Shown: positions 47,471 through 59,865 of the stretch, in pieces
Layout of the letters: each line of letters begins with the position of its first letter
How positions within the stretch are numbered: the stretch's first letter is position 1
NCBI RefSeq assembly: GCF_032118995.1
Contig: NC_092653.1
Location: 23,703,202-23,767,201 of the forward strand
Direction of reading: 5' to 3'
DNA: 64,000 bases
From: Asterias amurensis
Lineage: Eukaryota > Echinodermata > Asteroidea > Forcipulatida > Asteriidae
The notes under the pieces: generated by a model
What the model saw: the letters and a program-made list of their open reading frames with translations, nothing else
The model's database searches: none
Told to the model about the DNA's origin: nothing
Program-made: the position numbers and the translations under genes

Positions 47471-48174
47471 ATATTTTCCTGTATAATACACCTCTTTGTG
47501 AACTTTCAAGAAACCTTCCAGACTTGAGACACATTCTGCTGACTTTCTCAACCACCATAGAGGGTGAATTTTTAAAAAGTGCAATCATGCTGGATCCCAC
47601 ACTGCCGTGGTTAGCCGTTGGCTACAAGAACTTCAAGCAGGAAGACTTCTGCCAACGACAGATCAAAGATGAGATGAGAAAATACAGGATAGACACTACT
47701 ACAGATGTCCTCCGATCAACAACTCCCCAAGGTCAACAACGGCGTCGTGTTAAGAGTGCAACTTGCGCAAGATTTATCCCTCGGTGCGGAAGCAACTGGC
47801 CTGCATACACCTCTTCACCAGCGAGACCAAATAGTGCCCAGTCTTACCATCATAAAACAACTTTTGCAGATCAGATTGCGGAGCGAGCTCCTTCGCGACA
47901 ACGACGCCCTCGCAGTGCATTTGTGACACATAAACCATCGCTTGCGCAGAACCGCAGCATCAGCATGGTGGAGCGAGAGCATCATGAAGAGAAGATGATC
48001 AGATTGTTTGTGGATGACAGAGACAAGAAGTGTGCATTTTGTCCGGTGGAGTGCCGGCCAAAGTCAAGTAGCTCTAACAGGCCTACCTCTTCAACTGGTC
48101 TGGTTGCAGCCCAACTACCTACACATTATGATAGATACGTGTACAGCACAAGACCAAGAACAGCACCAGCCACG
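47471..48174 (+). CDS. EF-hand gene, first coding exon (CDS from 47587)
   Basis: Follows tttctttcag. The frame is open across the whole exon, but the first ATG is at 47587 (A at -3), so 47471-47586 is likely 5' UTR. Encodes residues 1-196, ending RPRTAPAT at ACG/GTATGG. Confidence 0.8.
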
Positions 48175-51100
48175 GTATGGGTGCTGCTAAAATTAGGGGT
48201 TTAGTCTCGATTCTTAAGATGGTGCCTCATTTTGCTGTTATGATGCAAGTTTCATGAAAATCTGCACTAGATCTGTCTTTTAATGTAGAGGTCCTACTGA
48301 ACCACAAATAGGTCTAGTACGAAACCTACCTTTCTTCCTTTTCATCATACTTCTTTACCTAGTTTTTTTAGGAGGATGAATTGCTGGGCTGCGTTAAAAA
48401 TGCATAGAGTAGTTTGGGGAATCATGAGGCTAAAGCAACTGGTCACTAGCCAGTGGTCCAGTGCTTATTCCGAGCCCTGCCCAGTGTACACACTAATCAT
48501 GACACACAATCATGACAATTTGTAAAAATTAGTACAATTTATTGTCTTTCCACAAGTTCAGCTTAAGTGCCAGTTAGTAATATCTTTATATCCTAACTGT
48601 CAGTGTTTGAAAAGCAAAAGACTGCATCATCGACTTTGTTTAATGCTTTTCATTGAATATTTTATAAGTGTTTGTTTTTACACTCGAGTTGTTCCGAAAT
48701 CCCCCACTTTGATTTGGCGGTTTCAAGTGTTGTTTTCAGGATCATTGCCAGTAAGTGTTTTGATGTACTTGTTTTGTCAGCCAGGTGTCGTGTTCCTACC
48801 TCATGGGTAGACCATACAAAACAAACAAACAAAAAACCCAACCCTTGTTAGACTTTCCGATAACATGAGTCTCTGGTTCAGACTCTGTGGTCATATTACA
48901 AAGACTAGAGTTTAATAACAGCTTTTATTTCAATTAACAAAATTCTGAGTGTTGACACTGTCTGGGTGCTTGGAAAAAACACAGGCTGCCCCCCCCCCCC
49001 CCCCCTCCCGACACAAGGAATGTTCTTAAAACATCAATAAAGGGTTTTATCAAGTTTGTTATTATTATGGTTACATGTATAGTTTCTTATGTCTAGTACA
49101 GTATGTTGAATGCAATTTGTTGAAAAAAACCATTCCTCAAAATTGGACAATGTTTTATTTCAATTCACCTGAATGGTTTGTAATCCTGCAAGATGCTTAC
49201 AACAAAATAAAGGGAAAAGAGAGAATTTTTTGTGGCCCTTTTCAAGCTTGGCCTTATTGGCTCCATGGGCCTGTTTGAAGCTTTGTTCTAAAGAGCACAC
49301 ATTTTCAAAACATAAGATAATATTGGAGGATTGATGCCAAATGAAAATGGATGGCCCTGATCAGGACGCCCATATCTGGCCATCGGGGCAGAGAACAAGG
49401 ACCGACTCCCGGGTGGTACGCCCCGGCGAGTAGCAGGGCCGTGCTGTTGTGTGTGTTAAGCGCCTGCTGTGGGCGAGTGCAGCGAAACTGCCTTCATAGG
49501 CTATCCGACAAGATTACTTCATGACGCTCAATGTGAAATACATGCTTTTGAGCTTTGATACTGTGCCCTTAACTTACCTTTCAGTATATCATTTGATTAC
49601 TTTTTCTCTTGCTTTCCAACTGTCGACAATAAATTAACCTACATTCCCACAGTCTCAACTTTCAACTTTCTGTCAACCTTTGAAATTTAAAACCGTTGTT
49701 TTTTTCCTTTAATTTCCAGAGGCGGGAGTTTCTACAGTTACCAAGAAAAAATAATGTAAGTTGTTTAACCTTTGTTTTATTGCTGGGCCGTGTTCTTGTA
49801 GATATGGTACATAGTCAGGAAAGCTTTTCAATCTCCTAAGAGAGGTTTGTAAGAACTATATGTAGAGCAGCTTCCTCCAATAAAGAAAAGGATTGATTGT
49901 ATAACACTCCTGGCTAAATTACCAGAGGAATAGTTTTTTCTTCATCTGCAAATGATCAGTTGGTTCTCTTTATAAATAACAAGATTGCTAGGACTGGCCA
50001 AATTAGGAATCTTGTTATTAGAGGACATAAAACAATTGAGATTTGGGACTTCAGAAATCTTTATAACAAAACTTAATAGTATGTAAGGGTACATTGTATT
50101 GTACACAGTGCTAATATCGGCATTCTTGCAGAGGGGTGAAACCAAAGTGTAATGCAAAGTATTTCTTCTGAATTTCCCGATACCATGGATGGACAGTGCT
50201 AGGTTTCTGGCATCCTCAGTAGTATGATTATTTGATCACATCATCACATTATCAACGCGTCCAAGCACCACAACAATAAGATTAAATACAGTGTTTGTAG
50301 TAAGGCTTCCCTCTGTATTGCATAAGACTTTGGACTCGGGAAGTTTGCCCGACTCCCACAGAGTAATGTATAACCTGCTTCATACACACTCAATGCCTAA
50401 TTCTGCAGTTTTCAAGGACCATTGTGGATTAGATTAAGTGTAGTGCCTATCGATGTTTGAATAGCATCTTGTAGCCACGGTAACCATTGAACAGTGTGTA
50501 AACTGTAGAATCACTTACAGTTACACTGGGAAAAGCGATAGAAATAAACTTGCTACTAGTCTTTCAAAGCTTTATATTGGACCATATCACGATTGGTTAT
50601 TGGAAGTTTTTCAAGTATTCTGATTTAATATTTTTCATTTTTTTTTTAGATAAGCTAATATTGATGGTATTTAATAGTCTGATTTCTAACATAGTAAGTA
50701 TGTCTAAATGAATTTGCCAACATTTTTTTAAAATACAGATAAGACGTGGTCAAGTACCTCACTACACCAACTTTGTGAAGAGGGTAGAGCTTGGTGTGAA
50801 GGATGGTTCCCCACCTCCAAGGAGGCGAATAGCCTTTGAGGATGAGCCAGTCAAGCCCCGGTCACCTACCCCTGTGGAGTCTTCACATGAAGATGTTGAG
50901 GAGGAAGAGATGTTGCCGTCTGTTGGGAATGAAGAGGAGGAGGAGTTTGGTGAGTAGGCGTGTTGTGGTATAGTGGATAATCCAAATCAAAACAAATTCC
51001 AAATGCCCCAACCCTCAAACAAACATCCCAGCAAACATGCCAACAGTAAAAGAAATTCTTCATTCAAGCAGAGTATAATGTTTGAAACATTAAGACCACA

Positions 51101-54100
51101 CCGGCTCTTCTCAGAGCCAACACTCACCCAAAAGAGATTTACACATTGGTTGTACCTGCAAGTTTACTATATAGTTTCTTCCTATTTATCCACACTATGC
51201 AAAGCTTTTAACAATACTTATTAAAAAAAAATTAAATAAATAACATTTAATTATGTAACATCAAGACAAAACAATACTCACATTCCAGTGACTTTTGCAG
51301 AGTCACATGTGAAATAAAACTCTTTCTGCGACTTGTAGCCATTCCAGACCTGGTATTAGTAGTTTACTGTAACAGCATGCTGTGATTTTTATAGGAGGAT
51401 GACTGACTCTGTTACTGTTTGCTGCTTAGGCACAGCCGATGAGGTTTACCTAACATACGTTGTATGCTAAATGGTTGTGCGAAGTCACTTGGTACAGGAT
51501 ACCATTTTAAAATAAGAGAAATAAACTTTCACGATGTTTCCACTTACCCAATTACTTACCCAACAGGATTTGAGTCTTTCTTTTTGCTGTGTATTTTCTT
51601 CTCAGATGATGTATCAATCCATATTCCGTCACCCACCGACCATCTTCTGGTACCAGAATCAATTCAATCTGAACAACCGTCCACTGATGAAATTCAAGAG
51701 GCGTGGACTGAACCTAAAGCTCCAGTAAGTACCTGTTAACCTCGGCATTTTATACAAATTTTCTCAATTCTCAATTCTAAACTTTGCTTTCCTTCAATTA
51801 TAAAACTCATTACAATGGAATATCTGTTTAAAAACTATACTAATAGAAATGAAACCTCAAAGCGTTCTAGTTTGAACTTTTAGTAATCAGCATAAATAAT
51901 TTTGCAACTTTGATGCTATGTGAGGTCTTGCGTACCTTCTGGTTAATTTTAAGTGCAGTTACGTATACTGATAATTTAACCTCCATAAATCATTTACTGT
52001 TTACAGACCCCCTCCCCTGCAATATCTGGGAGAAGCAGCCCCGTCCCTATTGTTGATGACACTCCTGAGCAGCCTAGCCCACCCCCAAGGGAACCAACTC
52101 CTCCCCCTCGTGAACCAACACCACCCCCTCGAGAACCCACTCCACCCCCAAGAGCACCAACCCCACCTCCACGGGAACCCACCCCACCTCCACGGGTACC
52201 CACTCCGCCCCCAAGGGAACCCACTCCACCCCCAAGGGAACCTACACCACCACCAAGGGAGCCCACTCCACCCCCAGAACCCAAGCCAAAGAAGGAGGTT
52301 AGGATTCAGGAGACGCCCATTCTCCCTCCTGCCAAACCCAAGACTGTTCCTCAGCCCACACCCAAGTCGTGTCTGGTGAAGAAGACAGAAGTACCCAAAG
52401 AGCCTGAACCTAAGGTTAGTATTTAAAGTTAGTGCTTCCCTGGCTGGTTCCCTGAAGTCTTCCTCAGGTCTACTTCTGGACTGTGTTGCCAATCACCGTA
52501 GACCTGTGTGTAGTTGCATTTTCATGTGTCCATTTCATTTGCGTGCGGAAAGGTCAGAAACATTGTTGCAGCTGCCAAATAGAATATCAAATTCCATATC
52601 AAACAATATAAGTTTAAATTTAAAAATCCTGTGGAACGAGAAACAAGAGTTGAATACACTTTTTATCTTGTTAAATAAAAACAAACTTTTTAATAGCAAG
52701 CAAGTCAGAAAGAAAACTAAAAATCAAAACTGCATTGTTATGCATATTGCTACCACTTTGTCGCTAATAATTGCACTCAACCGACACATTAAATTCTACT
52801 TACCAAGCCATGTGTTCATCAAGGTCTTGCCGTTCCTGAGTTAGTGGCTGCGGCTGTACTTAAAAACAGAGGCTGCCCCTCATCAGCATTAGCTGCAGCC
52901 ACAAAGTGCCACAAACATTTGTAATGGTTGCAACACAACTTTTTTGTAGCTCGAGCCTCAAGTAGTCCCCACTCCTGAGGTAACCCCGGTGGAGGAGGAG
53001 AAACCTGAAGAGGTTGAGGTAGCAGTGGAGGAGATTGAAGAGGAGCCTCAAGAGGAAGATAAGAGCAAGGAGGAGAAACAGCCTGTGGAAACAAGGTATG
53101 AAAATGCAGTGAAATCTTTTAGCAATTTTACAGTAGATTTGATGAGCAACCATTTAATCCATAGCAATGGGAAAATTCGGAAGCTGTTCGATCCTTTATG
53201 TAGCTCTGAACAAGCTTATAGTTTCAGTGAAGAATAGATTAACCTGGCAAGTTCCAACCTAGTGTCTCCAATGTCTCCGACATGTACAATACAACTGGTT
53301 TGTGAGAATCTCGCCATCATTTCAGGAGACTTAATGTTTGCAATCTTTCAAGCACAATCAGGGCACTTTTAAAACAAAACTATATGACAAGCCAATTGAC
53401 AATGCAATCTACATTGAAAACAACACATTCATTATTCTTTTACAGAAAGCCTGAGAAGAAGAAACTCGGACCAGCTCCAAAGTTCAAAGTTGACTTGTTC
53501 TCTATGGACTCGGGTGTAAGTAGCTGCTTATAAAATTCTCTTCCACATTGCTCCAAACAATTAAAGCCTGAAATAAAAGTCTGGACAAAAAGTTTGAATT
53601 ACATGTAATACACACAGAATATTTTTTTTTAAATAATACTGAGATAAAGTCATCGGTTTTGTATATTTCTTAAAGCAATGCTGTTTTCAATTTAATTTAA
53701 ATTCTGACTTGTTTCTCTCGACATTCCTTTTTTTCTGACGAGCCAGAGCAACAGCAGCCATGTAAATTAAAATGATTCTCTTTATGGTTTCATCATTGCA
53801 TAGTTTGTCAAGAAATGTGAAGCAAAGCTTTCTTTCCATAACTGTTGTAGTCTTTTCAAAAATCTTGATGTGTTTTCAAAGTGATGCTGTGTGACTGATT
53901 TTGCTTTGTGAAGCTGTCAATCATTTGAACTCCCTGTACTGATTATTTATAATCTTGTGTAGACCTTTTCTTTTCAAGGTAACAGCCCTAAGTTTTGTCA
54001 TTCAGTGGTTAGCAAAACACATGTGAAAAGCAAGTCAAAAAGTTACATGTTCTTTTCTACGTAAATGATCCAGAACAAAACTAGCTCAGTGCATTTCCAG

Positions 54101-57100
54101 TTGGCTGGCTCGTTTCTGCAATCTGGAGCCAGTTGTGTGAAGTGGGATAACATATCAGTGGAATTATGAACGAGATATGAGAACTGCAAACAATTCAAAT
54201 TATACAGTGCTAGTCATTTATACATTGGTGTAGGGCAAATAGAATTGTTATTCCCAGATACAAGCACAGGTTTGGATGATTATTTTTTTGATTTTTGAAT
54301 AATATTTCATTCAGACTTAGGATTGAACAGGAAATCTCCTGGTTTGAAAAACATTGCTGTTTATTTCATTGCTTTGTGACTTCTTCCTCCTTGTTTTATG
54401 ATGTATCTGCCTCGTCACGATTCCTGTACAGGCCATGAAAGTATGTATCATTGCAGCATGTTTGAATTCCTTCATGCACAAAGTCACCACTAACCATCCT
54501 ACTGACCATTCATTATCATCCTGTTGGGTTTTGAATGATGGATGTGTTATGCCAGCCAACAATATGTGGTGATTGTTGTACACTACAGAAGTTCTGTGCA
54601 TTAAAACTCCATCATTTACACAACCCATTATGTTGAATGATTTTGAATGGTTGGTCACCTCACTGGCAAATGTACGTGTGGCCATTTTTTATTCAGAACT
54701 GCAGCTTGCATGTGTGCCATGCAAAAGACTCCTTGCATAAGAAGTTAGAAACAACGCCCTCACTGAGGTCAGAGGGAGAACAAACATTGGCTGACAGTTG
54801 TGTGTGCTACGTATACACACATGCACATTTCTCTCGTTTGAACTCAGTGATGGCGTCCATATGCAAAGGGGTCTATTAACTCAAATGAAATGTATGTGCA
54901 CCCCAGCTATCGCATAATGTTTAACCTCCACTGCATTCCGCTTACCAAATGCCTGAAAGGGTCAAAGGTTAACATCCTTATAGCTAATGGTAAAGACCAG
55001 TTCATAATGTGTACTTATCACAGACACATAAAAAGAGTGAAAGCTTTGAGAACCTCTAATTTTGAGACAACCCTTGATTGCTGGAAGTACAGTATGAACT
55101 GGTCTTACAGGTGTAAAGAGCTCAGGCAGCATATCAGGTATTGTTATGTTGTATGATTTGTAAACCCTTCACCCCACCATCACAGGATACTCACCCCAAT
55201 GCACCTCACAATCAACAAGAATTGACAAAAGATAGGAAAAGACTGCCTTTTGAGCAGTTCCTACACCCCTCCACGATGCCATCACATACCTCCCAACCCC
55301 ATTGACTCTGCACCCCCATGGACCCAGCATTCCTCCCTCCAAACTTGGATAACATTTTTTGCTCAATTTGTACAAGCAAATTCAATCACGCTAACCACAA
55401 CAGAGTTGCCTTAACATAATGGAGCACATGCTAACCTCCTTTTGCAAGTTGTATTTAAGTTTTGAATTTTCCCCCAACAACACAATTTATTTCAGGACGC
55501 ATCCTGTAGCCTACCTTTTTGTGTGTGGCATATATTGTAAGGACATACCAGATAATACTAACAGAGGACACAAATTTGAAGTGCTGTCAAAATAATGCTT
55601 TTGGTATTAATGCAAAGGTTGCCTTTTATTGCCTTCCACTTTAATCAGCATTATGATGTATGAAAGATTGTAGGTCTCCTTGAGATTGTAGGTTTCCTTG
55701 AATTAGCTCCCAATACGGTATAGTGAATAGGATTTTCAAAAATTTCAGCCCATTTGTTAGTCAACACTATCATGAGTAATTGGGAGATAACATTGGTAGA
55801 CGAGTATTTGTATTGATTTTACAATATCAGTTATCAGATATAGTTGAAGGTAAAGCAAATAACCCCTTGTGATCTCAGGAAATATTTCACAATGTGCACC
55901 TTAAAACGCACAGCACATTTAAGTCATCACAGCCATTTTTAATCAAATTGTTTTACATTGTGTGGTTCATAATTATCTTATTGCTATGAGGTGATTTAAA
56001 TGTTATCTTCACAATTCTACACAATCAGTTTAAAATGAGTGTTTGTGTAAACAGTCATATGTCACAATAGCATATCCCAAAGTTCAAGTTATTGCCAAGC
56101 TCACAGAGAGATCTTCAATTGGTGCGTCTCTTTAAAGTTCATTAAACACTTCTTAAATAGTATGTTTGCATAAAATCTATTAAGGAAAAGTGTACGCACA
56201 CAGAACAAGCCCCGTTGAAATGGAGCATGAGTCAAAGTTTTTTTTAATCGAGCAAAAGTAAGTTTCTGCAACTGAAGAAAAAGTGTAAGGACATGTTTTA
56301 AGTATGCCATGAGGTTTTTTAGTAACTTTCCAATCATTGAACCATAACACTTCACCCATCCATTGGTGGCAGGAAAACATGGTAATTAACAATTTAACTT
56401 ACCTGCAAAGTTTCATGATTGAAATTATCATCAAAATTATATTTGTATACAGAACACCACCTAGTAAAACAACACAAGCAAACTAACAAACTTTCAGATT
56501 TAAGTTAACTTTTATGAAACAAGCTTGATGTTTCCAAACCATCAACCACCCAAATTGGGTTGTTTTGGTGGCTAGTTAATGCTTTATTGAATTACAGTTT
56601 GAAGCATGATGATTGGTATGACTGCACTTGTTCATAAACTAATAATCTACCTCACCTTTAAGCAGTAAAGCAATACTATACATGTAGCTTTATATTACAC
56701 TGTAATCAGTAGCAATCAGAAGGCATCATGTACAGAAATGATTGGCATTAGAAGCCACCTTTATGACCTACCTCTATCAAAATCAGCAATAAGTATGAAA
56801 GGGTTGTGAATGGTAACCATTCCCTGAAATGAACAGGTGTCTAAATTGAAGTCATCACCAAGAAGATCCTGAAGTGGTGATTGTTAAATGGTTTCAAAAC
56901 AAACAATGACAGGGAACAATGAAGAGAAATGGGTTAGCTGTCGACTAAATTTGCACAAAAATTATATCCCTCACATAGTTTATGTAGAATGGATCTGCTC
57001 GTTCCCTCAAAAACATTTTGATGTCACAAAAAGAGAGAAGTAATCGTGGCAGGTGATTCACCAACAAGTTTTGTTTAAATTCTCACTGAGTGGTTCACAG

Positions 57101-59603
57101 TCTCCAATTGTTTGTCTAGGAAATTGGAGAATGTTTACTGATTCTTTTTTGGGATTTAAAACTTTGCATTGGGAAATCGCACAGCCTCTTCGGAGCACCA
57201 TGCAAATATCTTTTGCGTGTTATGATAGCTTTTGAGGACAAGCAGACTTTCTGATTGTTGGGGAAATGTATATGAGGACCAACTGGAGGCCTTTACAGCT
57301 ACTGCTACGACTGTTGCTAAGGGTGTGGCTAAGTCAGTGCATGATAATGAGGAAATGTAGCCGTAGCTGTAGCCACCAATTCAGACATTGCCTAACTCTT
57401 TAAGAGATTTTTTGCTGGTGTTAAAGGGGTTAGGACTTGAAGTAAACAGTAGCTCGAGTATTAATTGCGAGAACAAAGGTTGCAACCCCAACTTATCACT
57501 TGTTTTAAGTTTGCATTCCTCCCAGCTGCATATACCTTCCTGATGCACAAATCTCTTACCTACATGTATTGTATTAACCTTTGACTGTTTCTTCTTTTGT
57601 TAGAATATCCTGGATATGGAGATGAAATTAAGAAGAAAAGGTGGAGACACCAAGACGTCCGACGGTGACTCATTTGCTGATATCCCTGAATATCTACTCA
57701 AGGTTTGTTGATCAATTGCTGCTTTATTATTGATTATTTTTTTGAAACGATTGTTTTTCTTCTCATATTAGGACCAATATTGTACATTATAGTGCCATTG
57801 CACACAGTTACAGTCTGCCAATGGTCTACCACTTTAGGATCCAAATTGCTAAGTGTTTATGTCACCTAAACTAAGCTAAGTGTTTATGTCACGCGTTCCA
57901 TACTTGCATGGTCACACTGGGGTTCTGATTTCAAACGTTGTGCGACCATGATCTACCATGGTGCAAGGTGTAGTAGGTCAACATTATAAATATTGAGAAT
58001 CTTGTGTCAGACGTGGTTAAGTATTTGTTCCTGTAGATGATGGGCTCCAGGGACTTGTCCTAAGTGGACCAAAGGAACTGCTTGTAATACTAATTATCTT
58101 CACTATCCCAGAGCATGGTAGGTGCATCTCAACATTTATACTACCCTGCTCTAATCATGAGCAGGAAACTAATTGCTTACCTTTGTGTTTACCCTTACCT
58201 TTGCAGAGGCGGCCACCCTGGCAAACCGGTCGTATGGCCCTCTCTCGCCGTGCCTGCCGCTTTGAGATTCCAATGGATGTTTTTGTACTGGAGAACATGT
58301 CACCAACCGAGTACCTACAACAGTACTGCATCGTCAGCAAACGTCGGCAGGCCATGTACCGTAGATCCTTTAGCAAGGTGGATAAAGATAATGACATGAA
58401 AATCAATATGAAGGTAATTTGATCTTAGGGTGATCATCAGTACGTCACATTTATTTATTTGTACCGTCCTGTCTAGCACAGGTTTCAGTACACAGATATT
58501 TAGCAGAGTGACATTGTGGGCTTTCCCAGTCTTTGCTTTTTCTTTCATCTTTCCGTACCCCACAATGTTAAAATGCACAGCAAGTACAGTTCCTACAACA
58601 AAATACCCCACAACATCCATCTTGTAAGCACAGTATTACTCATTTTACAATTAACAGTGATAACATTGATTATCTGTTGAGAATATTTAAAATATCCTGT
58701 GTACACATTTGTGGACTGTTCAGGCTCACAAGCAGAGCTGGGTTGCGGCAAGCAGTAGAATTGTTTAGATGTGTGTAACTCTTATGTATTTAAAAAAAAA
58801 GCTTATTTAAATCTACCCTCATTTCTCACTTTTCCTAGGAGTTTAACGCAGCTGTCTTGGAGGCCCTAGTTGGCACAGTACAACTGGAACAAGTTCAAGA
58901 TGTTTTGACAATGATTCAAGCAGACAAGTTCCCTCACTTTGGACCAAAGCTTTTCTGTGCAATATGCTCACTCCTGGAGAGGCTTCACTACCGAGAGTTT
59001 GTGTAAGTCAGGATTTGTTTCTGTGGAAAGTCTTTAAAAAGATTAACTTATAAAGTTGTCTTTTCTTTCTTTAACAGTTTGATTTGAGCCGCATACTTGT
59101 ACATTTAACAATATGGGAGTTAAGAGAAGTTTGTGGGAATACTTTTGAACACCGCCGTGAGGCTTCCAATAATTATCCGTAACAGTCATGGCAGTAAATA
59201 AATAGCAAACTATTAAATGACACCCAATTTACATGTGACATGTATTCCACCACTAAATTGCAAGGGTTAGTATACATGTAGCTTGTTCGCAACCATTTGT
59301 TCTGTTTTTACTTGCATTATTAAAAGCAGTCTAACTTTAAGGTCGAAGTTATAAAAACTGATGACAAAAGTATATTTTGGTAGAGAAAAACTATAATGCT
59401 CCATGTGGCATTGAACTCAGATCAACATTTGTTTATGTTCACTGATTTGTTTGTTTTTTTATCACAGAACGGAAGACACTGTTGACAAAGAGGGTCTGGT
59501 TGAAAAGGAAAAGGTGGAAGATGCTGATTTCCTGGCTCTGGATTGGAAATTTGATGGATGTGTAATCAATGAACCCCTCAAACGCCTCCTGTACATGCTG
59601 TAA
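47471..59603 (+). CDS. Unrecognised 727-residue protein with PPPREPT repeats and an EF-hand
   Basis: Exons 47471-48174, 49720-49755, 50739-50949, 51606-51724, 52007-52414, 52950-53095, 53446-53515, 57604-57702, 58207-58413, 58839-59002 and 59468-59603 join in one frame. The first ATG in the first coding exon is 47587. Order: a basic N-terminal region with RPNSAQ, RPRSAF and RPRTAPA and a CAFCPVEC cluster (149-156); an acidic stretch; nine PPPREPT-like heptads (343-405); an E/K-rich stretch; then a conserved-looking C-terminal third with EYLLKRRPPWQTGR, one EF-hand loop DKDNDMKINMKE (618-629) and a helical tail. The loop has D at 1, 3 and 5, I at 8 and E at 12, so calcium binding is plausible. 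No signal peptide or membrane segment is seen. RPxSA/RPxTA motifs occur in some axonemal proteins, which is only a weak hint. I cannot name the family. Confidence 0.85.
48989..49005. repeat. Run of 17 C
   Basis: Pure poly-C tract in the intron after the first coding exon of the EF-hand gene. Confidence 0.9.
49365..49510. repeat. GC-rich patch, likely dispersed repeat or decayed RNA-derived element
   Basis: About 145 bp with ggccatcggggcagagaac, gtacgccccggcgagtagc and ggctatccgacaag. Base composition differs sharply from both sides. It resembles a repeat I associate with echinoderm genomes, but I cannot name it. Confidence 0.4.
49720..49755 (+). CDS. EF-hand gene, 36-bp microexon
   Basis: Encodes RREFLQLPRKNN between aatttccag and AAT/GTAAGT, phase 0 on both sides. 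It could be skipped without breaking the frame. Confidence 0.7.
50739..50949 (+). CDS. EF-hand gene, basic-to-acidic exon
   Basis: Encodes IRRGQVPHYTNFVKRVELG, then a proline stretch and EDVEEEEMLPSVGNEEEEEF. Donor TTTG/GTGAGT, phase 1. Confidence 0.85.
51606..51724 (+). CDS. EF-hand gene, exon encoding DDVSIHIPSP segment
   Basis: Phase 1 acceptor after cttctcag. Encodes DDVSIHIPSPTDHLLVPE and ends EPKAP at CCA/GTAAGT. Confidence 0.85.
52007..52414 (+). CDS. EF-hand gene, proline-repeat exon
   Basis: 136 codons holding nine consecutive heptads PPPR(E/A/V)PT, then a K-rich tail ending EVPKEPEPK. It is very C-rich on the + strand. Low-complexity and probably disordered; PPPR-type runs can bind SH3 or WW domains. 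Confidence 0.88.
52079..52269 (+). repeat. 21-bp coding minisatellite, nine units
   Basis: The DNA under the heptads repeats every 21 bp with mostly third-position changes (ccacccccaagggaacc and variants). This suggests selection on the peptide, or an old array that has drifted. Confidence 0.85.
52950..53095 (+). CDS. EF-hand gene, E-rich exon
   Basis: Encodes LEPQVVPTPEVTPVEEE and a long E/V/K stretch. Acceptor ttttttgtag, donor ACAAG/GTATGA, phase 2. Confidence 0.82.
53446..53515 (+). CDS. EF-hand gene, KKLGPAPKFKVDLFSM exon
   Basis: Encodes RKPEKKKLGPAPKFKVDLFS MDSG between ttttacag and GGT/GTAAGT. A 4.1-kb intron follows. Confidence 0.85.
53516..57603. other. EF-hand gene intron, 4.1 kb
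   Basis: AT-rich. About 54205-54255 (tatacagtgctag, ttggtgtagggcaaa) is a likely diverged SINE tail. About 57285-57400 carries ctactgctacgactg/ccgtagctgtagcc, which looks like a dispersed repeat. No exon seen; short frames have no domains. Confidence 0.5.
57604..57702 (+). CDS. EF-hand gene, NILDMEMKLRRKG exon
   Basis: 33 codons ending SFADIPEYLLK. Phase 0 on both sides; acceptor ttttgttag. Confidence 0.85.
58207..58413 (+). CDS. EF-hand gene, exon with most of the EF loop
   Basis: Begins RRPPWQTGRMALSRRACRFE and ends VDKDNDMKINMK, so the intron falls just before Glu-12 of the calcium loop. Confidence 0.9.
58839..59002 (+). CDS. EF-hand gene, exon completing the EF-hand
   Basis: Starts with the loop Glu (EFNAAVLEALVG) and continues with amphipathic helices DVLTMIQADKFPHFGPKLF. 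Phase 2 donor GT/GTAAGT. Confidence 0.9.
59468..59603 (+). CDS. EF-hand gene, last exon
   Basis: Encodes an acidic linker and the ending NEPLKRLLYML before TAA at 59601-59603. Confidence 0.9.
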
Positions 59604-59865
59604 CTGATACAAATACTTTGTTGATTAACATGAAGGGTGTATGCATTACAGTGTTTGTAGCTGACAAAAACATGTGTGGATTGATACTTGAACATAACAT
59701 GAACTTGCTGTTCAAATTGCCTCCTGCATGTTTAGCAGATATGACCATGCGTTGTTTGGTTTTGTGAATGTATGATTACCAGCCATAGGCCGCCTGCATA
59801 CATGTATTAGCTGACAAGAACATCTTTGAGGGCGGATGTTGATATTGAGTTTGAAAAAGCCTTTG
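59604..59865. other. Probable 3' UTR start of the EF-hand gene
   Basis: No coding signal. The transcript may run on into the inverted-repeat elements that follow; no clear poly(A) signal was chosen. Confidence 0.4.

Larger units (their letters stand above)
48175..49719. other. EF-hand gene intron after first coding exon
   Basis: Contains a 17-C run (48989-49005) and a GC-rich patch at 49365-49510 that stands out from the AT-rich surroundings. No exon seen. Confidence 0.5.

Noticed and set aside
44278-48174. One gene joining the 138-residue exon to the EF-hand gene
   Set aside because: A good acceptor, in-frame stop and poly(A) signal end the first gene at 45214. The later exon has its own first ATG, and an in-frame stop precedes the likely upstream donor.
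51994-52492. Minus-strand glycine-rich and W/G-rich frames
   Set aside because: They are shadows of the proline-repeat exon on the + strand, which has proper exon borders and continues the gene's frame.
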